Source: an uncultured Candidatus Melainabacteria bacterium (GTDB taxonomy: Bacteria; Cyanobacteriota; Vampirovibrionia; LMEP-6097). Taken from it: a DNA stretch of 6,060 nucleotides. The DNA is taken from NCBI GenBank assembly GCA_937927525.1, contig CALBDR010000427.1:1-6060 (forward strand), read 5' to 3'. A program made the translations under genes and the position numbers. Shown here one piece after another: positions 1-4,955 of this stretch; position 1 is the stretch's first letter; each line of letters starts with the position of its first letter. The notes below the pieces were generated by a model. That model made no database searches, had not been told where the DNA came from, and saw only the letters and a list, made by a program, of their open reading frames with translations.

Positions 1-2
1 TG

Positions 3-83
3 GATCAGGCTACTAGTGTTAAAACTAATCAGACTGCTCCAGGTAATGATGGTGAATTTGTCTCTGAAGGACGAGCTCTCTAA
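3..83 (+). CDS. C-terminal end of an upstream virion gene, probably tail tube protein (gp19 position)
   Basis: Only the last 26 codons and the TAA stop are inside the window; the gene begins to the left. The visible peptide starts DQATSVKTNQ and ends EFVSEGRAL. I do not recognise the family from so short a tail. The reading frame is supported by its stop lying 13 bases before the portal start, which is normal tight packing for a late phage operon. In T4 and its marine relatives the gene directly upstream of the portal is the tail tube gene 19, so tail tube is the best guess from synteny alone. A different tail protein cannot be excluded. Confidence 0.5.
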   Translation, partial: DQATSVKTNQTAPGNDGEFVSEGRAL

Positions 84-96
84 TTAGGGAATTATA

Positions 97-1635
97 ATGG
101 AAATTTTTGGATTTAAAATTGAACGTTTGGATCAAAAACCTGATCCGACAGTTAAGTCGTTTACCCAACCAGAGTTTGATGACGGCGCAGTCAGCATCAG
201 CACTGGTGGGGTATACGGCACTTATGTGGACCTAGATGGCTCCGTAAGAAATGATGTAGAACTCATTAACAAATATAGAGAAATGATCATGCAGCCTGAA
301 GTAGAGGTTGCAGTAGATGATATTATTAATGAAGTAGTAAATCCTGATGAAGCAGGTGACACATTAAAAATTTCTTTAGATAAAGTAAAATTAACCAATC
401 CAGTTAAAGATGTTATATATAAAGAATTTAACAAGATAGTTGATCTTCTTCAATTTAGAGAAAAGTCATATGAGATTTTTCGTAAGTGGTATGTAGATGG
501 TAGATTATATTACCATGTAGTAATTAACGAAGCTCAACCAGAAGCTGGTATCCAAGAACTTAGATTTGTGGATCCAAGAAAAATCAAAAGAATAGTAGAG
601 TTTGATGAAGTAAAGGATTCTAAAACTAATGCTACTGAAAAGAAAATAAAGAACGATTATTTTGTTTACAGCAATGAAGGTTTTGTAGGAACTAATACTT
701 ATTCGACAGTAAGACCACAAACATCATCTACGATAAAGATTGCTCCTGATTCTATTGTATACGCTGATTCAGGTATTTTAGATAAATCAAACAGAATGGT
801 ATTGTCTCATCTCCACAAAGCTATTAAGCCTGTAAACCAGCTTAGAGCTCTAGAAGATGCTGCTGTTATTTACAGACTTGCTCGAGCACCAGAAAGAAGA
901 ATTTTTTATATCGATGTTGGTAATCTTCCTAAAATGAAGGCTGAGCAATATCTTCGCGATATGATGACCAAGCATAAAAACAAATTGGTATATGATGCAA
1001 GCTCAGGAGAGATTAGAGACGATCGTAAGTTTATGACAATGTTAGAAGACTATTGGCTTCCTAGAAGAGAAGGCGGTCGTGGTACTGAGATTGGCACATT
1101 ACCTGGTGGTACTAACCTTGGTCAGATGGAGGACATTCTTTACTTCCAGAAAAAACTTTACAGAGCTCTTAATGTTCCTGTTTCAAGAATGGAAGCAGAA
1201 GTATCTTACACATTAGGAAGAGCCTCTGAGATTAGTAGAGATGAAGTTAAATTTAACAAATTCATTAAGAGACTTAGAGTTAAGTTTAATGAATTTCTTT
1301 ATGCATGTCTTAGAACTCAATTAGTTCTAAAAGGAATTATGAACACAACTGAGTTTGAATCAGTAAAGAAAGATATTTTAATTAGGTACAATGAAAACAA
1401 CTTCTACACTGAATTAAAAGAAAATGAAATCTTTAGAGAAAGATTAATTACTATGAGAGAAGCTGAGGAGTATAATGGTAAATACTTCTCGACTGACTAC
1501 ATTAAGAAACATGTTCTTAGACAGTCTGATAAAGATATAGAAAGAATCCAAACTCAAATCTTTAATGAATTTCAACAACAACAAGCTATTCAAGCTCAAC
1601 TTAATCCTCAGCCAGACCAATCAGAAGAAGGCTAA
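97..1635 (+). CDS. 20: Portal vertex protein of the head (T4 gp20-like)
   Basis: This is the subunit of the dodecameric portal at the unique head vertex. It nucleates prohead assembly, is the channel for DNA packaging by the terminase, and later joins head to tail. The length of 512 residues is close to T4 gp20 (about 524). Family motifs run in the expected order: the LRALEDAAVIYRLARAPERR helix (249-268), RIFYIDVGNLPK (268-279), KNKLVYDASSGEIRDD (294-309), the MLEDYWLPRREGG segment (315-327), TLPGGTNLGQMEDILYF (334-350), the LNVPVSR turn (358-364), RDEVKFNKFIKRLRVKF (381-397), and a C-terminal region with FYTELKENEI and YNGKYFS. The C-terminus (about 493-512) is a Gln-rich tail. The ATG has an AGGGA ribosome site (86-90) at good spacing. 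There is no frameshift or missing block. It heads the head-assembly genes that follow. Assignment is secure; only the host group is open. Confidence 0.97.
   Translation: MEIFGFKIERLDQKPDPTVKSFTQPEFDDGAVSISTGGVYGTYVDLDGSVRNDVELINKYREMIMQPEVEVAVDDIINEVVNPDEAGDTLKISLDKVKLTNPVKDVIYKEFNKIVDLLQFREKSYEIFRKWYVDGRLYYHVVINEAQPEAGIQELRFVDPRKIKRIVEFDEVKDSKTNATEKKIKNDYFVYSNEGFVGTNTYSTVRPQTSSTIKIAPDSIVYADSGILDKSNRMVLSHLHKAIKPVNQLRALEDAAVIYRLARAPERRIFYIDVGNLPKMKAEQYLRDMMTKHKNKLVYDASSGEIRDDRKFMTMLEDYWLPRREGGRGTEIGTLPGGTNLGQMEDILYFQKKLYRALNVPVSRMEAEVSYTLGRASEISRDEVKFNKFIKRLRVKFNEFLYACLRTQLVLKGIMNTTEFESVKKDILIRYNENNFYTELKENEIFRERLITMREAEEYNGKYFSTDYIKKHVLRQSDKDIERIQTQIFNEFQQQQAIQAQLNPQPDQSEEG
898..921 (+). other. 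Conserved RIFYIDVG block of gene 20 (marine myovirus marker site)
   Basis: These eight codons of the portal correspond to the conserved peptide RIFYIDVG used as the forward anchor of the cyanophage g20 diversity marker (CPS1 primer, from memory). By my alignment the DNA from 896 to 920 differs from that degenerate primer at about four of 25 positions, mostly synonymous. T4 itself has RVWYVDTG here, so the marine form is the closer match. This supports a marine T4-like phage but does not prove a cyanobacterial host, because g20 sequences with this motif also come from phages of other bacteria. Confidence 0.6.
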
Positions 1636-1638
1636 ATA
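1632..1638 (+). promoter_or_regulatory. CTAAATA motif over the gene 20 stop codon (weak late-promoter candidate)
   Basis: The seven bases CTAAATA overlap the portal stop codon and resemble the T4 late promoter -10 box TATAAATA. The same seven bases occur over the gene 21 stop. Here a start about six bases downstream of the box would fall near 1644, inside the AAAGGAG ribosome site (1643-1649) of the next gene. That would damage its translation and argues against use as the main promoter. The motif may simply reflect a Gly codon followed by TAA and A-rich DNA. Confidence 0.2.
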
Positions 1639-1655
1639 AGGTAAAGGAGATCAAT

Positions 1656-2126
1656 ATGAACGATTACAAAAATTTAATTAGTACATTGGTTGAAGATGTT
1701 TCTAAACAAGATCTTGGTAAAGCTGGCCATACCTTTAAGTCAATTATGGCTGGTAAGCTTATGGAGAAACTGTCTGAGCAATCTATTAAAATTCAAAACA
1801 AAATTTCTGAAGCCTATCCAGAAATTTTTGATTCGCCTGTTGATGTGGAAGCTGCTACTGGTACTCCTCCACAGATCGAAGACTATCCTGTAGACTCAGA
1901 TGATGATTCTATCATGCCAGAAGATGGTAAAGACGAAGATGATGCTCATTATATGAATGGTGAAGATCAGGAAGTGTACGAGCAGGTCGTATACGAGCAA
2001 CAAGAAGGTGATGAGGAAGATTTGGATGAAGAGGACAAGCCAGACTTTGCAGACATCGACGGTGATGGCGACAAAGAGGAATCTATGAAGCAAGCTGCTA
2101 AGGATAAAGAAGAAGGTGATAGCTGA
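1656..2126 (+). CDS. 67: Acidic prohead core protein (T4 gp67-like)
   Basis: This is probably a minor component of the prohead scaffold core that the gp21 protease cuts to small acidic peptides during maturation. The start ATG has a strong AAAGGAG site (1643-1649) six bases upstream. Residues 1-60 are predicted helical with mixed charge (LISTLVEDVSKQDLGKAG, then SIMAGKLMEKLSEQSIKI), the pattern of the gp67 N-terminus. Residues 61-156 are extremely rich in Asp and Glu, like the gp67 tail. T4 gp67 is about 80 residues, so this one is roughly twice as long. Candidate (I/L)-x-E cleavage sites follow residues 13, 41, 52 (ISE before Ala) and 125. Near the end lies DIDGDGD (133-139), an EF-hand-like acidic loop, then SMKQAAKD. 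The stop overlaps the next gene by 11 bases. The family call rests on position and composition, not on a decisive motif. Confidence 0.7.
   Translation: MNDYKNLISTLVEDVSKQDLGKAGHTFKSIMAGKLMEKLSEQSIKIQNKISEAYPEIFDSPVDVEAATGTPPQIEDYPVDSDDDSIMPEDGKDEDDAHYMNGEDQEVYEQVVYEQQEGDEEDLDEEDKPDFADIDGDGDKEESMKQAAKDKEEGDS
2052..2087 (+). other. EF-hand-like / DxDGDGD acidic loop in the gp67-like protein
   Basis: Residues 133-144 read DIDGDGDKEESM. Positions 1, 3 and 5 are Asp and position 6 is Gly, as in calcium loops. The hydrophobic residue usual at position 8 is Lys, and the Glu usual at position 12 is Met. It is therefore at best an incomplete calcium-binding loop. From memory, similar '(K)PDF-x-DxDGDG-x-K-x(2)-PMKKAAKD' stretches occur in many T4-like phage virion proteins. 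A structural or protease-signal role is as likely as metal binding. Confidence 0.45.
2100..2118 (+). promoter_or_regulatory. Ribosome site and GTG start deciding the 5' end of the 720-codon gene
   Basis: The frame is closed upstream by TGA at 2086-2088, and no ATG lies between that stop and 2116, so GTG at 2116 is the first usable start. An AAGGA (2100-2104) lies 11 bases before it, a little far, with a purine-rich AAGAAGAAG stretch between. The next in-frame ATGs (2200 and 2206) have no ribosome site and would remove the conserved-looking KKLTPAEKKKREEI segment. Translation is probably coupled to the upstream gene, which stops at 2126. Confidence 0.6.
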
Positions 2127-4278
2127 AAAAAAACTTACTCCAGCTGAAAAGAAAAAGCGTGAAGAGATTGCTCGAGCTATAGAGCGAGATAATCCTGACA
2201 TGCCTATGAGTAAGAAAATGGCTATTGCAACTGCTCAGGCTAAGAAGGTAGCAGAATCTATGATGAGAGAAAAGAAAAGACTTTTACTTACTGACGAAGA
2301 TTTAGAAGAAGGTTCTCCGTCTTTTAACTATGCTGTTGCTAAAGCTACTGTCGAAGAGCCTGAGAAAAACTTTGTTAAAATAGGCGGTAAAAATATCCGT
2401 AAGACTATGGATATGAAAACTGCTAGAAAGATTGTTAAAGAATTTGAATCCGAACAGAATGAAGAAGTTGAGATAAACGAAGAACTTGTAGTAGAAGTAA
2501 AAAGAAATCCTCCGCGACACAAGTATGCTTATATTGTAGAAAAGGTATTGAACCTAGAAGAACAATCCTTAGTTCATTACAAAGGATTTCCAGGTTGGCC
2601 TCAAGGCACGTGGGGAAAAGATTGGGAGAATCATGGGTTTCAAAACGGTGAAGGTAGAAACCAACCTATCATGGTACATAGCAGCATAGTAGGTAAGATT
2701 AAAAATCTACACGGAGCTGCTAGAAGATCTCAGTTTGCATTAGTATTTTCTATTCCTAATCCTAGATCAGGTCGCGACGGCTCATCTAATTTTAAAAATG
2801 GTAAAGGTCTTATCTTCATTTACGAAGGATCTAATTTTAATGAAGATGCAGCAGACTTCTCTATTGCTTTGATTGAACAAGGATTTATGAAAATCAATTG
2901 GGCTCCTAATTGGTTAAGAAAGCCATGTATTCTTACTGAGTATACAGGAAGCGGAGGTCTGCATTTAGGAACAACTGACAACTCTTCATTTAGAAACGGA
3001 CCAACATACAATCTTCATAAAAGAAAATTTAAACTGGGGTCTGGTGCTGGTCAATCTGCTCATAGATTGTTTTACTATGATGATGTACGATATCCCTCTA
3101 TTGAAACAAAAGGTTTCTACGGTGTTCAAGCCAGAAGAAATTTTGCCAAAGGTGTAGGTGGTTTAGGAAGATATAGTAAAAAATTATCTTACGGCGATTA
3201 CAAATATGACATTTATGGCGATGATACTTCAACGCCACCTTTTGATAATTCAGAAAGATTTATTGGAGCTCTAGTTAGCAACTCACCCCAATTAGGGTCT
3301 CAGAGAAAATTGACTAGAGATCAAAGTATTGATGTGGGTCAAATTAAAAGAAGATTTGGATTAGGTGTTCAACAACCTAAACCTGAACCAGTTTCTACTA
3401 CTTCTGAACCTGCTGATAGAAATAATAGACCTTCTTCATCTGAAGATGAATTAAATGCTTATGGAGATTATTTATTAGGTACCCCTACTACCCCTACTCC
3501 AACCTCACAGTCTACTTCTTCTTCTTCTGAAACAACTAGCGAAGTAGATAGAGAAAAAGTAAAGAACTTAGTATCTGAGATTAATGATATAGCATCTGAT
3601 CATAATATTAATATTAGAGATATTACTACTAGTAATCTTTACAACGTGCCTCCTGAGGATTTGATCGAACTTAGATCTATAGTTTTAAGAACTGCAGCTG
3701 ATAATATTCAAAACTTAGCTAAGACTAACAATATTGATATTAGAACTATCACTACTAATAATCTTTATAGATTAACATCGGATGATTTGGTTTCAGTTCG
3801 TAAAAAATTAGAACAAAGTATTTCTCAAAATCAAGGTCAGGCTGTAGGTCTATTATCTACTCTAATTGGCTCGTTCTTGACAACACAATGGAATAATATT
3901 AAATCTAGGTTTGGTCAAGAAGTACAACAAACTTCGGAAGATGCTTTAGCTCAGGCAATGCAATTGTTAAAAGATGCTGCTAATCCTAACTCTGCAATTG
4001 GTAAAAAAATATATACTAAACAGAATATAACTATAGCAGCCCTTTTAGCTGCTAGTGTAAGTGGCTTCTTTTTTATAAGAAGATTCTTGAGAGATAGAAG
4101 ACAAAGAGAGCTATCAAAATATGTGTATGGTGACTTTGGCGCTAGAAGAGAACTTCAGCAAATAGCAAGAAGATCTGGATTAGATAAAGTGCCGCAGAGA
4201 GAATTAATGACAATGTTACCAGAACTGGAAAGATACGAATTATCTAGCCCACAAGTAAGAAGGCTCTATGACCTATGA
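2116..4278 (+). CDS. Large multi-domain protein in the gp68 position; candidate packaged head protein, function unknown
   Basis: This 720-residue protein stands where T4-like phages keep the small core gene 68 (about 140 residues in T4). I do not recognise it as a whole. Residues 1-130 are highly charged and core-like: KKLTPAEKKKREEIARAIER (5-24), MSKKMAIATAQAKKVAE (31-47), and a small FVKIGGKNIRKTMDMKTARK module (86-105). Residues 131-415 are a globular-looking Gly/aromatic-rich region with no catalytic motif I can name. Residues 421-480 form a Pro/Ser/Thr-rich linker. Residues 489-566 hold two copies of a 42-residue-period repeat. Residues 576-588 and 638-654 are hydrophobic, the second followed by RRFLRDRRQR. 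A basic helical tail ends the protein. LEE before Gly at 65/66 is a good gp21-type cleavage site. GTG start; its stop overlaps the gene 21 ATG (ATGA). Codon use resembles its neighbours. By inference it is a core-targeted cargo, either injected or acting at the portal; a fused gp68 with accessory domain is equivalent wording. Confidence 0.85.
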   Translation: MIAEKKLTPAEKKKREEIARAIERDNPDMPMSKKMAIATAQAKKVAESMMREKKRLLLTDEDLEEGSPSFNYAVAKATVEEPEKNFVKIGGKNIRKTMDMKTARKIVKEFESEQNEEVEINEELVVEVKRNPPRHKYAYIVEKVLNLEEQSLVHYKGFPGWPQGTWGKDWENHGFQNGEGRNQPIMVHSSIVGKIKNLHGAARRSQFALVFSIPNPRSGRDGSSNFKNGKGLIFIYEGSNFNEDAADFSIALIEQGFMKINWAPNWLRKPCILTEYTGSGGLHLGTTDNSSFRNGPTYNLHKRKFKLGSGAGQSAHRLFYYDDVRYPSIETKGFYGVQARRNFAKGVGGLGRYSKKLSYGDYKYDIYGDDTSTPPFDNSERFIGALVSNSPQLGSQRKLTRDQSIDVGQIKRRFGLGVQQPKPEPVSTTSEPADRNNRPSSSEDELNAYGDYLLGTPTTPTPTSQSTSSSSETTSEVDREKVKNLVSEINDIASDHNINIRDITTSNLYNVPPEDLIELRSIVLRTAADNIQNLAKTNNIDIRTITTNNLYRLTSDDLVSVRKKLEQSISQNQGQAVGLLSTLIGSFLTTQWNNIKSRFGQEVQQTSEDALAQAMQLLKDAANPNSAIGKKIYTKQNITIAALLAASVSGFFFIRRFLRDRRQRELSKYVYGDFGARRELQQIARRSGLDKVPQRELMTMLPELERYELSSPQVRRLYDL
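2302..2313 (+). other. Candidate prohead-protease cleavage site LEE/G
   Basis: Codons 63-66 of the 720-residue protein read L-E-E-G. T4 gp21 cuts after (I/L)-x-E, often before a small residue. This site follows the charged N-terminal segment, so cleavage would leave a product of about 655 residues. Other matches in this protein (after residues 4, 122, 149, 237, 254, 275, 518 and 703) mostly lack a small residue after Glu. The exception, IYE before Gly at 237/238, lies in a hydrophobic strand that is probably buried. Confidence 0.4.
3376..3555 (+). repeat. Low-complexity Pro/Ser/Thr linker with short tandem repeats
   Basis: Codons 421-480 of the large gene encode an unstructured-looking linker (PKPEPVSTTSEP, then GTPTTPTPTSQSTSSSSETT). 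At DNA level ACCCCTACT occurs twice in tandem (3481-3498), and a TTC run of about four units lies at 3516-3528. Such stretches expand and contract by slippage and usually join independently folded domains. The linker separates the Gly/aromatic region from the repeat and membrane-like C-terminal part. Confidence 0.75.
3580..3813 (+). repeat. Two-copy protein repeat, 42-residue period, in the 720-residue protein
   Basis: Copy 1 covers residues 489-524 (3580-3687) and copy 2 residues 531-566 (3706-3813). Matching positions include A493/A535, N497/N539, I498/I540, I500/I542, R501/R543, the I-T-T block 503-505/545-547, N-L-Y 507-509/549-551, D-L 515-516/557-558 and R520/R562. The shared pattern is N-I-[ND]-I-R-x-I-T-T-x-N-L-Y followed by a helix with DDL or EDL. 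The DNA copies have diverged mostly at silent and conservative sites, so the duplication is old and both copies seem to be under selection. I know no named domain with this signature. Confidence 0.85.
3841..3879 (+). other. Weakly hydrophobic segment (first of two) in the 720-residue protein
   Basis: Residues 576-588 read AVGLLSTLIGSFL, thirteen residues without a charge, directly after the second repeat copy. It is too short for a confident membrane span, but with the flanking TTQW it could be an amphipathic or membrane-associating helix. It may pair with the stronger segment about 60 residues downstream. Confidence 0.35.
4027..4089 (+). other. Candidate transmembrane helix near the C-terminus of the 720-residue protein
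   Basis: Residues 638-654 (ITIAALLAASVSGFFFI) have no charged residue and are followed at once by RRFLRDRRQR, a strong positive flank. This is the usual look of a single membrane span with its cytoplasmic side C-terminal. Membrane spans are unusual in T4 head core proteins, but are expected in proteins that enter or cross the host membrane during DNA ejection. A buried hydrophobic helix in a soluble domain remains possible. Confidence 0.6.
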
Positions 4279-4931
4279 AACTTATTACAGAACTAAACGA
4301 ATCAGTACAATTTCTTAAAGAGAATAAGGACGGAAAGCCTCAGTATTATATTGAGGGAATTTTTATTCAAGCAGAAAAGAAAAATAAAAATGGACGAGTT
4401 TATCCAAAAGAAATACTTCAAAAAGAAGTTAGAAAGTATTGTGAAGAACTCGTCGAAAAGAAAAGAGCTTTTGGTGAACTTGGTCACCCTGATGGTCCTA
4501 CTATCAATCTTGATAGAGTTTCTCACATGATTGTAGAACTTAAGGAAGATGGTGATAATTATATTGGTGTAGCTAAGATTATGGATACACCAAACGGTAA
4601 AATTGTTAAGTCTCTTATTGATGAAGGTGCTTCTTTAGGCGTATCTACTAGAGGAATGGGATCGCTGAAATCAAGAGGCGAGTTCCAGGAAGTACAGGAT
4701 GATTTTTCTTTGGCCACTGCAGCAGACATCGTAGCAGATCCATCTGCTCCAGATGCTTTTGTTAACGGTATTATGGAAGGTGTTGAGTGGGTTTGGGACA
4801 ATGGAATTTTAAAGGCTTCTACAATTGAGACTTATGAGAATATTGTTGAGGAAAAAGTGAGAAAAAGAGAACTGACTTCAGAAGCTAAACTTTCGTTATT
4901 TGAGGATTTCCTCAAAAAATTATCTAAATAA
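4275..4931 (+). CDS. 21: Prohead core protein protease (T4 gp21-like)
   Basis: This serine protease is built into the prohead core as a zymogen. After shell closure it cuts the scaffold, minor core, portal-associated and capsid proteins after (I/L)-x-E, then destroys itself. The length of 218 residues matches T4 gp21 (about 212). Landmarks are YYIEGIFIQAEKKNKNGRVY (24-43), GELGHP with the catalytic His71 (67-72), GVSTRGMGSL with the nucleophile Ser124 (122-131), and the DPSAPDAFV block (155-163), all aligned with T4 GELNHP, GVSSRGLGSL and GPSAPDAWV. Sequences IDE/G (117/118) and IME/G (168/169) could serve self-cleavage. The C-terminus is a charged helix. The ATG overlaps the previous stop (ATGA) and has only a distant AAGAAGG (4257-4263), so translation is likely coupled. 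All visible active-site elements are intact. Confidence 0.96.
   Translation: MKLITELNESVQFLKENKDGKPQYYIEGIFIQAEKKNKNGRVYPKEILQKEVRKYCEELVEKKRAFGELGHPDGPTINLDRVSHMIVELKEDGDNYIGVAKIMDTPNGKIVKSLIDEGASLGVSTRGMGSLKSRGEFQEVQDDFSLATAADIVADPSAPDAFVNGIMEGVEWVWDNGILKASTIETYENIVEEKVRKRELTSEAKLSLFEDFLKKLSK
4921..4931 (+). promoter_or_regulatory. Candidate phage late promoter before the scaffold gene
   Basis: TATCTAAATAA spans the gene 21 stop codon. Its CTAAATA core resembles the T4 late -10 box TATAAATA. Transcription starting about six bases after it would begin near 4936, leaving the AAAGGAG ribosome site (4943-4949) of the scaffold gene intact. In T4 the abundant scaffold and capsid genes have late promoters of their own, so the place fits. 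As AT-rich DNA around a stop codon can produce this by chance, it is a candidate only. Confidence 0.4.
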
Positions 4932-4955
4932 ATATACTCAATAAAGGAGTTTAAA

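Noticed and set aside
1690..1893. 67-codon + strand open frame within the acidic core gene
   Set aside because: Shadow frame: Leu/Lys-rich peptide without a ribosome site, fully inside a gene with strong start and family features.
2126..2133. Run of eight A as a sequencing error that broke one gene into two
   Set aside because: The stop codon of the upstream frame lies just before the run, so a length error in the run cannot remove it or join the frames. It might still cause minor slippage.
2168..2188. Short inverted repeat GCTC/GAGC early in the large gene
   Set aside because: The stem is only four pairs plus a wobble, inside coding sequence, with no matching regulatory context.
2503..3360. 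Calling the Gly/aromatic region an ADP-ribosyltransferase by analogy with packaged T4 Alt
   Set aside because: I could not place the required Arg, Ser-x-Ser and Glu-x-Glu motifs in a consistent order, so the analogy is to location only.
4034..4054. Perfect 7-bp inverted repeat (TAGCAGC / GCTGCTA) with a 7-base loop, as a possible terminator
   Set aside because: It lies inside the membrane-span codons of the large gene, has no T-run after it, and is explained by alanine codons on either side of two leucines. At most a minor translational pause.
4559..4801. 80-codon reverse-strand open frame opposite the protease gene
   Set aside because: It mirrors the conserved active-site region of the protease; no reverse-strand start signals or gaps exist anywhere in the window. 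The other reverse-strand frames are rejected for the same reason.
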